The notes below the pieces were generated by a model. That model was not told the origin of the DNA, did not search any database, and was given only the letters and a program-made list of their open reading frames with translations. From assembly GCF_032854445.1 (NCBI RefSeq), contig NC_088301.1, forward strand, positions 32,722,402 to 32,782,401: DNA of 60,000 bases, written 5' to 3'. Every line of letters begins with the position of its first letter. Positions within the stretch are counted from its first letter, which is position 1. Origin of the DNA: Liolophura sinensis (taxonomy: Eukaryota; Mollusca; Polyplacophora; Chitonida; Chitonidae). A program made the position numbers and the translations under genes. Positions 1-13,100 of the stretch are shown here, one piece after another.

Positions 1-705
1 CTCGCAGTAAACCATATGCCTTCACCAGGTACCTGACAAACTTGCCAAAATTACTACAGGCCTTAATTTACATCATGGCAGTCAGGTTTATGAGTGAAGG
101 AAACCGGAGATGCTCTGATTAAACCATATGCCTTCACCAGGTACCCAACAAACTAGCCAAAATGACTTCAGGCCTTAATTTACATCATGGCAGTCAGGTT
201 TATGGGTGAAGGAAACCGGAGATGTTTGGAGTAAACTATGTGCCTTCACCAGGTTCCCGACAAACTTGAAATAAAATTACGTCAGGCCTTAATTTACATC
301 ATGGCAGTCAGGTTTATGGGTGAAGGAAACCAGAGACGTTTGGAGTAAACTATGTGCTTTCACCAGGTACCCGACAAACTTGCCAAAAATACGTCAAAAA
401 TGGCAGTCAGCTTTATGAGTGAAGAAAACCGGAGATGCTCTGATTAAACCATGTGCCTTCACCAGGTACCCGACAAACTAGCCAAAATGACTTCAGGCCT
501 TAATTTACATCATGGCAGTCAGGTTTATGGGTGAAGGAAACCGGAGATGTTTGGAGTAAACTATGTGCCTTCACCAGGTACCCGACAAACTTGCCAAAAT
601 TACGTCAGGCCTTAATTTACATCATGGCAGTCAGGTTTATGGGTGAAGGAAACCGGAGATGTTTGGAGTAAACTATGTGCCTTCACCAGGTACCTGACAA
701 ACCTG
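1..705. repeat. 112-bp tandem repeat, about 6.3 copies, running off the left edge
   Basis: The block with GCCTTCACCAGGTACC recurs at about 18, 130, 242, 356, 455, 567 and 679, mostly 112 bp apart (one 114, one shortened to about 99 by an internal deletion). Copies also share ACATCATGGCAGTCAGG and GGAAACCGGAGATG. It lies just downstream of the CPLANE1 stop. The GGAAACCGG end resembles part of SINE family 1, so the unit may be an amplified SINE piece. Confidence 0.9.
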
Positions 706-972
706 TTGACTTACAGCCTTAGCTGAAGCGATCAGAATAAACATAGAGGCTAGCATACAAGGTAAACCAGGGCTAATTAAAGTCAGAGTACTTCCTGCTA
801 ATGTTTTATGTAATAATTATTAGGTGTTCCAAATTTTGTTCCTAAATTTTTTGTTGTTGTTAGACTATTGTGTGCATTAAAGCCAGGTGAAATAGTTATC
901 CAACGACTGACCTAATGTCTTATTTAAGCAGAGGTTGCAGGACCTCTCTCATATGCACCAAATGTGACTTGA
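706..972. other. Downstream flank of CPLANE1, nothing recognised
   Basis: AT-rich sequence between the candidate stop codon and the tandem repeat. No canonical AATAAA was seen on the minus strand here. Confidence 0.5.
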
Positions 973-1142
973 TTAAAGTACTGGCCATGTATAATATCTG
1001 TTCCCACCTCTAGCAGTCCTGGCTGTTTTGGGGGCTTGTTCGTTGAGTTTCTGTAATTGCTGTGTGTAGGTCTGAGGCTTGTGCCGAGGTCCACGGGAGT
1101 GTATTCCCACCTGAGGTCGTACATACACACTACGCTTCATAC
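973..1142 (-). CDS. CPLANE1: CPLANE1 exon 37 (residues 3129-3184 and stop), third motif exon
   Basis: Acceptor AG 1144-1143 after a pyrimidine-rich tract leaves GT to complete the codon from exon 36. It encodes MKRSVYVRPQVGIHSRGPRH then KPQTYTQQLQKLNEQAPKTA RTAR in part. Reading on reaches TAA at 975-973. A GTGGGA donor after 1008 (phase 1) may instead splice to an exon near or beyond the left edge, so the true end is uncertain. Confidence 0.75.
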
Positions 1143-4100
1143 CTGACAATTAAATGTACAGATACAGATATACACATGCAACCACAAGGTACATGTAAAT
1201 GTTGGTGTTTTGGTCACTGTGCCCCTTGATACCTGGGTCAGGTACATGTACACATACACAATATATTACATGCACTTGCATGTTTCAGGACATTCTACAG
1301 ATCGTGCAAAAAAAGAAAGAAAAAGACTTCAGATTTAATTTCATAAAGAAATTATTAAATGGAATCATTCCATCAACTCATTCTCTTGCTTTTCTTACCA
1401 AGTGTCACAGCTGGCAAAGTTTTTATTATTTTACAAAATTATGGATTCCATTAGCTTAATCTTCAGATCTTACATATTAGGTTTCTGGCACTAGTATTCG
1501 GGGCTTCAAAGGGCTCGTGGAATTGTATCTTTTGGGTACACGGAGCAGAGGGAGACAATGGGGATCCGTCCAATGACCGACAGTAGAACCTTGACGTTTG
1601 TGTCCCAGCTCATCATTATCATGTCACAAAAATGACAGAACAACGCTGCATTACAAACCAATACATTGTAACACTGTAAAAGTAACGCTACAATAATTTT
1701 TTGACCCACAATGGCTCGAGGTCCTCCTTCACACTGGCACAAAATCAAGGGATTCAAAAATATGCTGCCTCCTTATTGTTTGACTCCCATTCTGCCGGGT
1801 ATTTCATGATCAAAAGGTTAAGCCTTTCCCCAGGTACACTAGGGTTAACCTGTATTGCCATATTCTAATGTGGACACAGTGTACCTACCTCTTGTGGAAT
1901 ATCCACCCTTGTTGGAAAGCTGTTGTAACTGCTGGGTGTAAGTCATGGGCTTGTGTAGTGGTCCCTTACCCCTTGACACAGGCCGAGGAATGTTCGAAGT
2001 CCCTATCCAAACAAATAATGTCATCAATTTCTTTTTTCACAACAAGAGCATAAAGCTACAATGTATCAATGGGATTTATGTATGTATTTGATAGGTAATT
2101 ATCTCCACTTGCAAATGCAATGCAGGCATCTTGTGATCTAGATATCATCTAGCACGTAATTAATGGTTATAACATGATATCCATAGTTTCAGCTGAGGGT
2201 GAAGGTGGGTGGTGAGGGTGGGTGGTGGGGGTGTGGTGGTGTTGGGGATGTGGTGGGGTTGGTAGCATGTGCAAAGTATGAGAATACTAGAAGTTTCTTA
2301 TTATTTTTCAGATTTAAGTGAGTGAGTGAGTGCTTGGGGTTTAACGTCGTACTCAACAATTTTTCAGTCATATGACGACGAAGGAATCTTTAGGGTGCAT
2401 GTACGTGTAATGTGCCTCCTTGTTGCAGGACGGATTTCCACCGCTCTTTTATTTAGTGCTGCTTCACTGAGACGACTTACCGAAGGCAAGTAAGCCACCC
2501 TGCCCGAGCCATTATACTGATATGGGTCAACCAGTCGTTGCACTATCCCCTTCATGCTGAACGCCAAGCGAGGAAGTTACAACTTCCTCTTTTAAAGTCT
2601 GAGGTGTGACTCAATCAAGGATTGATCCTGGGTCTACCGGTCCCGAAGCGGACGCTCTACCTCTGCTATCGGGGCCTTTCTCTTCAGATTTAAAGTTGCA
2701 GCCAAAACTCAGGATCTATGACTTCAAGAATGTCTTGAGGATGATCAACTGCGGCCAAAACAATGCTCTAGCTGCATAAGCCAATGATGGCGGTTTCTGG
2801 GAGTAAGAATACATACACATGCACTAACATAACTAATAAACAGTCTCTGCACATCCACTGTCTTTACCGTGTTTGGGTAATGTCTGTTGTGGTACAATAG
2901 GTGTACTGTACACCTTCTTGGACTTCTTCATGTCCTGTAGCCGCTCTGTGTAGGTCTTCACCCTCCTCGGTGAGGTGTTTGCTCTCCTGGAAGCTCCCGG
3001 AATGTGTTTAGACCCTGTCAACAATAATGTATTACTTTGCACCATACAACTTCACTACAGTACATGTGTATTCCAGTCATATCACAAGATTCAAGCTTGT
3101 AGCACAAGTCACAAGCTCTCTTTAATAATCATACAGTTGTCTTTGTAAAGCACCATGTTCCAGAAACCAAAAATGACTGAAAATCAAACATCCAGGTCTC
3201 ATAATGCACATGGCGCTGATCCAAGATGTCTACATTCAGAAGTTTTTTTATTACACAGACATTTATAGTGTACAAACGACAAGCAGATTTTCTCAATTTC
3301 AGCCTGGGGCCTCCGTAAGTAGTGTACTAGCACAACAGAAGGACTCATGAGCTAAAAACTGATGAATGATCCCTTGCTAATATTATAATATTATGTAGAA
3401 AAAACCTTCTGTTTGGTGCACTGAAGCAATAAACAAGACAAGCTATGGTTGTATAAAGCAAATCTGTCTGACGTTTGTTTACTAAAAATATTTATACAAT
3501 AAAAAAAAATTAAAAAAGAAAAACACATATCAGGCTATCTAAGCCCATGGCACACTAGGTGATTTTGGACGCCTACTGCGACAATCAGCTGATGGTCATG
3601 CAGACTGTTCTGCCTGGTTTTACAACGGGAATTTTGGACCACTGGAACCTGTAGCTGCACTGTTGACTGTTGTCACACGGATTGCAGGTATCAGAATGTG
3701 TTTGATTTTCAAAATCAAAATCGCTGTTGATTCTTTACTCACTGTGTAGTGTGTCTGGATGGGCAACCTCAATTTTAAGTGCCTCAGACCACTGACTAAT
3801 CATAAGTACAAATCTTGTGACATGACCATACACAGTCCAGCCATGTGTTTATCAAAAAGACGTTCTCCATCACTAAAGCATGGGCTTATGAAATCTACAA
3901 CCAAAGCTCACATCCTCATCAGCAGTCACACTTACAATGGTACAATACTCATATACTCATTTGACTTTGTGTTCTTTATGATTTATGGACTATATTTTGT
4001 ATGTATCCAAAATATGAACTCATGGTTAAAGTAAACATAAAGTCAGCCACCAAATTTGAATTAAGTCCCAAAGTTTTCCAAAGCGTTTGATATATATTTT

Positions 4101-7100
4101 AAAAATTCTACAATGATCATCAACAGAATAAACAGCAAATGATCCTCATGACCTAGCCTCATGATCTAGCCATACATTTTTGTTTCCAAGCCATTTAGCC
4201 AAACTAGCTATCTACCGTGACTTTACATAACTTTGTACTAAGAAATGTCATGCAGTTCCAAGATTAAATATATGTCACTGAGTATGAAAATATGACAGAG
4301 AAAGGGACAAACAAAATTGCCATGGCCCAGTTGTCAAAAAGTGTATTAGGCAGTAAAACCTGGCATTAAACTTATTTTGGACTTAAGTCCAAAGACTGGT
4401 ATTACGATTTAAGCCTGGCTTCACGTTCAAAACATCTGAGGCTGGTTGGTAAAAAGTGTATTACAAGTGAAGCCAGCTTTAAATCTTGAAGCCAGTCTCA
4501 ACATAATACAAAACTAATGGTATTTTAGTCCAGACTAAAGTTAATACCAGGCTTAAATGCTAATACACTTTTAAACAACTGGGCCCTGGCCCCAGATACC
4601 ACAAAGAGTTTAAAGAGTTATAGACAGATTCTTTCCAGCCTGCATTTAACAAAATATTGTCTTGATACATTTTGTTTTGCTACTGGGTAAGGAACAGTTT
4701 TACAACAAAATATATGTACACTACTTTGGCAGACGTCATATTCACTAAAAGAAGAAAAAACTAATATGAATCCTGACCTCTGAGAGAAATGCCTACCATA
4801 TAATTTTTCCTTCTCATTCTGACTGTATCCATCCTTGGAGGAGGAGGCATAAGGCCTGGAGGTACGTGGACTTTCCCTCTGGCTGGATGCAGAGCTGGGA
4901 CGTCTCTGTACCTGTTTGCGTGTTATCTCGGGTCTCTGCAAGCGAACCAACTCTTGGAAGGGCTTGGGCTTGTATGGTTCTACAGTGGACTCTGGGTCCG
5001 GCTCTGTGATGTTGTCCTCCTCCCCACTTTTCACAGGTTGTGGAGTATTTTCTGTAATTGTCTCCAAGCTTTCCACCATCTTTGTGTACCTGGCTAGCTG
5101 CCCAGTTGTCTCCCCTGACTGTTGGAGCTCTTCAGGATCAGCTAGGAAGGGTTTGACCATTGGTCTGATAGGACGTTCATCATAGTATAAAGAGGAAGGT
5201 TGATTGTGAGTACTCATGGAAGGCTGTTTTGACACACGGAAGGTTTTATCAATGACTCTGCCGTTATTAAGGGATGCCTGCTCCCATGCAGTTCTATCTG
5301 TAGCCCTGGCTGTTGGAGCTGTCTTGGGCCTAGCTCCCCTGTCTCCCCTAGGGGTGATAACTCTTGTCTGCATGCGGCGGGCAAAGCGAGCAGACTTTGG
5401 GGAGCCAGTAGCTGGTTCTTTAGGTAGAGCCACCTCATCAGTCAAGATGTCACCCAGGAGCTGCGTTGCTTGTAGGAATCGCTTTTCCACATTTTCTTTT
5501 GTCTGTGTCTTGCGGTTAGCCTCACGTTGCCTCCCTGCCTCCAAAATATCATGGTCTGTAACAGGATCCTGGAAAATAAAAACATAAAAAAAAGAAAAAA
5601 AAGTCATTTGGTGTGAAGTTTCCATCACTTTAAAAAGCACTACTGGTACATTCAGCTATATACATATTTTAATAATTCGCTGTTACTTTTAAGACATGGT
5701 ATTTTAGAAGTTACAACAAATGTACAATGCTTTATTACTCAAGCAGAATTCCTTATCTTCTCTCTATCTGAGCATCACATACTGCCTGTATGCAGAAGAT
5801 CATGGACTAAAATATACCCTTTTTAATTTAACCTCATTTTTCCTATGTTCTACCGGCTATATGTCAGCAACCTGCAGATGGTCATGGGTTTCCCCCTCGG
5901 TTCTGCCCAGTCCCCTGCCATCATAATGCTCTCTGCCGGTCATATAAGTGGAATATTCTTGAGTATGACGTCAAACATCAATGAAGTACATAAGTAAATA
6001 ATGTTGTATCAGTGGACTAGACATTTAACCCTTCGCTGTCCAGTCAACTTGTGATGGAGAGAAAACTACCAGTTACTGTACTGTAAGATTAGTATAATAA
6101 AGGGCAGCTTTACACCCATAATCTCACACTTACTCTGCTGGTATTCTGGGTGGATGCGAACGGATGCCTCTCTTCATCCAGAAGTTCCTGTCTGTGCTTC
6201 TTGTACTCGGCATGTGTTTTGCGTCTTCTTTCTGCCATCCACTCCTGGAGCGCATGCTGCTCCTCTGGGTCACGTTTGTTAGCATTCAGTCCTGCCTCAT
6301 TGGCAATCTGTTGTAACTTATCCACACTCATCTTCACACTGTCGAAACCCGAGGCTTGAGACTGCCGACTAAAACACAGAGGCTGACTGAACATTTTCAA
6401 ACACAATCAATTTATTTATTTATCTGATTGCTGTTTAACGCCGCATTCAAGAATTTTCACTTATCCGATGGCAATTAGTCTTATAAGTGGGGAAAAAAAT
6501 GGAATGCCTTACTTAAGCAAGTTACTGAGAAACTTTTTTCCACATGTGATGCACATATATGCAAACCTCACTGTTAGAAGACAAGTGGTCTGCATGGAAT
6601 GTTAGACTGTGCAAACACCCACAGGTGTAACTGACTGCTTATTTTCAAGAATGCCCTAAAAGCTGTGAGCATAAGGAAATCTACACATGCCCTGTCCAAA
6701 GTGGGGTTTGAACCATTGTATGTTCTAGTCATTGAAGGTGGTGACATCATTCACCTTCTGCTTCACAATTATGTAGCGCAGTCAGTTGTGGGAGGCGCAT
6801 ATATGGAGTGACATACTTTTGAGTGGCACAAATGTGTAGCATAGTCAGATAAAGACGACAGAAATACAGCCTTATTTTTGGGTGGCACATTTAACAACTA
6901 CAGAATTACTTATGAGTGGCACAAATGTGCAGCAGTCATTTGTGGCTGGTGCATATATGGAGCAGACTCACTATTGGGTGGCATAAATGTGTAGCACAGC
7001 CAATTGTAGGTGACACAAATACAAAGCAAGTTTATTTTTGGGTGGCACAAATCATGTGTAGCGTTGGAGTTGTGAGTGTCACTAATGCCAGCTTCAGAAG

Positions 7101-10100
7101 CAAACTTACTTTTGGGTGGCTCTCCTAGTCAGTTGTTTAGCCTCCTCAGGGGAGAGGCCTGCCTCAGACAGGTCAATACCTCCCTCTGCTAACATCTCCC
7201 CAATGATGTCACTAATACCACTCAGACCTGACACTTTCACATCCATGGATGGACCGCTGCTGACAGACAACAAACAATATCAGTTTATAATCATGTATTT
7301 TATACACATCATGCTCTATACACTCAACATTATTTCACTTTTATTAACGCCATTAAAGTGTATTACTGACGGTAACATAATTATTTTCATGTATTTCATA
7401 ACATATTAGTCTGGATTCAACTTTGCAAATGAAGCTTTCATTCAATAAATACTCAACAATTTTTTAGTATACATTAGTTTCAAATTTCTTCCACTGACCA
7501 ATGCTTGAATCCTTGTTCATCCGTACCAAAATGAGACATCTTACCTGTCTCTGGTTTTAGCAGCTGAGGGCTCCGGGGACTGGGAATGCGACACGCCCTG
7601 TGAGCGCACACTCCTCTGAGGCGACTTCTCAGACTGCACTGGCGTGAGAGTGGAATGAGGACTCCCATCCTACAACACAAAAATATCCCAAATTACCCAG
7701 AGATACGGGATAGTTTGTTCAAATGACTGAGATTTGTTAGAGCCACGAGTATTTGACAGCACCTGATAAATACTGTATATCTGTAGTATTTGATGGCAAG
7801 GATGTTGGTAATGTTTTGTTGAAATATTTTAAACTAGGTGAGCCCTCTACAGCTTATTTTGCTAAAGCCCTGTCTTTCCACAGATTATCAGCCACTGACC
7901 AATACATCGCTTTTGAGTTATGTGACATTACAACAGTGTGACCCGCCAGTGCCTACTTCACGGAATGAAAGAGCCACTTGTCTTTCTCACCACACATCCT
8001 TACGCAAAGAGAAATACAGACCAAGGTGTTTACCATAGATGTACGTTAACACAGCCTCACAACTGGGGAATGTAGCACAAAGCAAATGCTTACATAACCC
8101 TCACCATGATTAAGACTGACTTTGACAGATGGGTCTTTTCTTTTGTCATAAATCATACAAAACTAATGTAAATTTATTCATGTGACATTATTAAAGCCTT
8201 TAGATTGTCATGATAAATAGATTCTTCGATTTTTTTCAGCATGAAAATGGATACAGTTAGAGAGTAATCTGGATTCATTTAAAGAGTGTTTATTGTGTGC
8301 ACCACAATGTTTATTCTTAAAAATTAGCCTTGCATTTATTAATATCTAAAATTATTGCATGAAAATCCATCGATGGTTAGATAAACTGGTGTAAGATCTG
8401 AAATGTGTACATAATCAAAAATAATATGTGCCTCAAACAAAAGCCAAAAGAAACCTGTGTTAAGAAATACTTCAAATTATTCTTTCTTACCACTAAATTG
8501 CACCAGTTATTTTCTAAGGCGGGTTTTTGAGACAATATATTTCTAGGATTTTCATGTTATTTTGAGAGTTTGAAAATCCATTAAAATTTATAACACTGAT
8601 CCATAGTTAGTTCATCAGAAATGATTTTACACATGCCTTATACTGTATGTGGTGCACAAAGCCCGCTATATTTGATAATTAAATGTTTTTTTATGGCATA
8701 ACAAAAAATTCCGAAACTGTATGAAATAAGTTTGGATATAGTTTTTCATGGCATATGTTTATCTCCACTTCAACAAAACAATATGTAAGTGTAGGGAATG
8801 AGCCTATGTTCTAACCAAACTACCCAAAATTATATAAAAAAAAACAACATTTAGAACTTCTATTAGAAAGATGAAGAGGTCTCCTGTTCACACACATTAT
8901 AGTACAAATGGTAAATAATATATGGTACAATAAAAATGTTACTCTTTGACGCTTTAAAATGTCTTGAAAATGTGACGTGTTGTTTAATATCAAAACGCAT
9001 GATACTTCTGACTTTATCTCTTCAGACTTTTTGCAAACAAAATGTCATATGGAACGAACTTGCGCAGCTTAATTTTTCTTGAAATTTGAAACATGAAACA
9101 TTGAACATGAAATTTTTTTTTTTTTTGCTGAATGGAGGATCGCTAATGAGGAAAATAAATTCTGTTTATTTCCAGCCTCTGGCAAAAGAAAAATTTGAAT
9201 TTTCAGCTTTTCTTCCAAATATAAGGAGCTGCAATTAAATGTTTTTGAACAGTTTATGGAAATGTTTGTCACTCAAAGGAAACCTCCTAGGAGTAACAGG
9301 AAACCTCCTAGGAGTAACAGGAAAACTAAGCCACCAGTGCTGAAAGTGCATGTTGTTGAAGAACCGAGTTATTTATTTATTTATTTGATTGGTGTTTTAC
9401 CCTGTAGTCAAGAATCTTTCACTTATTCGACGGCGGCCCGCATTATGGTGTAAGGAAACCGTATCAAGTTTTCAAGTATAAGATCAAACAGATTTAGGAA
9501 TCTAAAGAATAAAGGCTAAATACAGTCCACAAAACTTTGGTGATTGTGTACAAAATTTCTGCCTTAACGTAGTAAACAAAAATAACATAGTAAAACAAAG
9601 AAGTTGGGCATGCCTTGTGACTGGTTAATTTTCATGAATGAACTTCCTGAAACACTGAAATTACAATCCACATAAGAAGAGGACAAGATGATTTTTCCTC
9701 TTCAATGCTTCAGGGTAACATTTACTGGATAAAGTCACTTTTCATTAAATACAACTGATGCCAACTTAAATACATCTCAGGAGATGTATCATATCAGTTC
9801 CTTACTATTTTTTAAAATATGCATTATTATAGAGTAACAGAAAAAGCTGAAAATTCCATGGACTGACAAGACACATCTAATGTCAAATTCAAACTCTTGC
9901 AAATCAACACCAGTCTGGCAATGGGAATCAGCATAATTCTAGATAAGCTATAAAATACAAATTACACATCATCTTGTAATGTATTTGAGCTGTCCCTGAG
10001 TCAGTTATATTTTACTATTAGGGTATTCGCTGGAAATTCAACACTGTCACTTTTGACCATAAAATCTAGTTAGATATGTGAAACGCAAAGATTTTAGCAC

Positions 10101-13100
10101 TTCAGTCACCTGTGTGACCTCAAATGAGTTTTTAGAACAAATACTGCTACGTATCACTGGGTCAATAATATGCAAACACCTACATCTGTAGACAGCATTT
10201 AATACGTCCGCAGACAGCACCACAGTCAATGTGGAGACCAGGTTGCCATGGTTACATGTAAACAAACTGTTGCAGAATTCACAGTATAGTTCTTAATCAC
10301 AACTAAGCCACATGATTTTATTCATGTTGGTTAGTTACACCGATCTAGGTATAATTTACCATACATAAGCAAGACTAGGCAAGCTTTGTAATAGGTGTAA
10401 CATCTGTGCCAGTGTAAACAGTCAGATATCCTCTGTACAACAACATCAGAAGTTTAACGCTCATCATTCATGTTTGACAGCTATATGTAAATATCACCCT
10501 CTCCAGTACATATATATATATTTACATTAAAAAATTCTAAACTGCGCTTATCTTGATTACTGTCGAATTTCGTTCCTTATACATTAAGATCTGTTTACAT
10601 ATTTTATAGCCAAGTTTCATTTATACAGTGGTGTAAATCACAACCCTTGATTTCACTGGACGAAATTACAGCACTGATGGTAAACTTTTTTTTAGGATAA
10701 TTCTGTAAATATGTTGTGCAAAAAGTGAAGGAAATGTAAAGAGATTCTTTGTAAGAGATGTAAGGAGACAATTAAAATTTCAGCTCAATGTATAAAGAAC
10801 TGTGTTTTCACCTAAAATTTGGCCTGCAAAATATGTACCTTCAGAAAAACATAAAATCCTTAAAATGATACTTTTGATGCCTCCACTAAGTTTTTCTGAT
10901 AAGAAATCAATTACACTTCACAGAAAAAATGTTACAATGCTAAGCTGGCGCCAAGAATCCATGCAGTATCTGTGTAAATGTCACCTTGCCCACACCGTAG
11001 CGACATGGTTCACCGGGCTCTGGGCACTTTGGTGGTGTTCACCTAGTTCAAGATCAATAATGACATAATTTCAAAAGTCCAACAGCTGACGGATGCATAA
11101 TATATAGAGGGGTAAATAACAGGTATAAAAATACCCCCAAAATGAAAATTTGTTAACAATAATTCAGAGGCACCATATTCATTTGGCAAAGAAACATAAT
11201 CTTTGTTTTACAGTTCCTTTTCATGTATCCTTTAAATATCTGATATGGTCTAAACAGGTCACCTTGCTCGGGTACGAGGTAACTTTCTGTTCACTCTGAG
11301 AGCCTGCCAGATAACCTGTAGAACATGCTGGCCGAGTACGTCCATTATTGTTGACAAATGGTACAGCAATGTTTGTTTCCACATTATTACCATTCTCAGG
11401 TTTACTACACGATAGCAGATAAAAACCACACGAGGCGAAAAGAGGTTGTTATAAACCACATATTTCGAGATTTCAATAACACCTACCTTAAGCACCGAGT
11501 GTTTGTCACCCCAGGCAGATCTCTGCGATGATCTTGGTGAGGCATGGCCGACACCTGGATGTACTGCCTCCCCTATACTCTCTATTGTACTCAGCAACTG
11601 AAAGTAGGCAGAATCACATGGATGGTACATATGGAATGTTGTGTCACTCATCACCTCTGGCCAAGAACGTCACGTTTTTGCCAGCATTTATTTGTTTCTC
11701 TGTCAGCAACTTTACAGATAGTTATGCATGGTTTTTGTTGACATGTTGGGCACAGATTAGCCTTGGGCAATGGGCACCATAAACTTTGGTGAAGTAAAAC
11801 ATAAAATTGGGATGTGGATCTACGAATATTTTCAAATGATTCTTCACCATTCGCACTGATCATTTGTAGATTTAGCCATGATGTGTTCTCAGAATGCCTC
11901 CTAGAAAGTTATATTTTAGGAATATAAGAAAAGAATGCAGATTTTCTTGATGTCTCAAGCATGACACCATATGTTTTAAACACAAAGGATTTGGACATGG
12001 ACTAGTTTTTAAAAGCATCAGTTTGGTTTTGTTGATCATCTTTGGCCAGAACAACCCTTAAACCAAATGGGTGAGCAATCTGAATGTGATTTTCTATCTA
12101 GTTTGGCATAACTGGTGAACACAGTGTACACCAATGCTGGTAACACATTTACCATGAAATATTTCATGGTCTAATGGACAGTAAGCAGGTCCACTGACCT
12201 GACATAATGGGTCACGATGCACATGTATGAGAATGATACACCCCAGAATACGGAGATACACAGTGGGGCTTTTAAGCTTTATGCCACATCACCAGATATG
12301 ATCCTCCCACAAATATATGACTGTGTCCTCACTGTACTAGGTCTTGATTCACATTAGAATAATAAACTAAGCAAGGGTTAAGAGAAACACCAACATGTAA
12401 TGGCACACTTTTACATGCATTTTATACCACAAGATGGGGCAGGGGGAGTCTCTGTGGCCAAGGGAGCTGGCACACCAGCATGGTGCAATGGCCCTAGAAC
12501 CTCCCACCAATGCAGATGCTGTGAGTTCAAGTCCAGCTTATATTGGCTTCCTCTTCGGCTGTAAATGGGAAGGTCTTCAGCAACCTGCTGATGGTTGTGG
12601 GTTTCCATAGGGGTCTGCCCGGTTTCCTGCCACCATAATGCTGGCGTATAAGTGAAATATTTTTGAGTACGGCGTAAAACACCAATCAAATAAATAAATA
12701 CCACAAGCTAGTATGTCCTTACTAACAGCTTCATTGAGAATATTAACAAAAAAGTGAAGCTGACACTTTAAGAACTTGACTTTTGAACAGAAACTGATAT
12801 ACATGTTTATGTTGTAGGCAAAGTAAAGAAAAACACCATGTGATGTAGATATGACCAAATGTCAGTTGCCTATGTTTTGTGGATATAAACATTATATTTA
12901 CAAAAGGGGAGTAATGGCCATTTTTCATTTTTGTGAGTGGTTACTGGAACATTTCATGCTGTAGAACTTAGATTTTAGGCACACAATTTGCAAGTGTCGT
13001 AATGTTTGCATGAGCCAGGTCAGCTAGGTGTAACCATTCTATAATGGTAAAATGAGTCAGCAGTCTAGTGACACCTGATATCTATACCAATAAGCCAGTT

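Noticed and set aside
1086-1130. Alternative acceptor inside exon 37 (before GTGGGAATA)
   Set aside because: It needs phase 0, but exon 36 leaves one base; the acceptor at 1144-1143 fits.
12411-12704. Open frames over SINE copies (also at 25214, 30785, 34028, 38604 and others)
   Set aside because: All are translations of the SINE family 1 consensus, recognisable by repeated peptides, and not genes.
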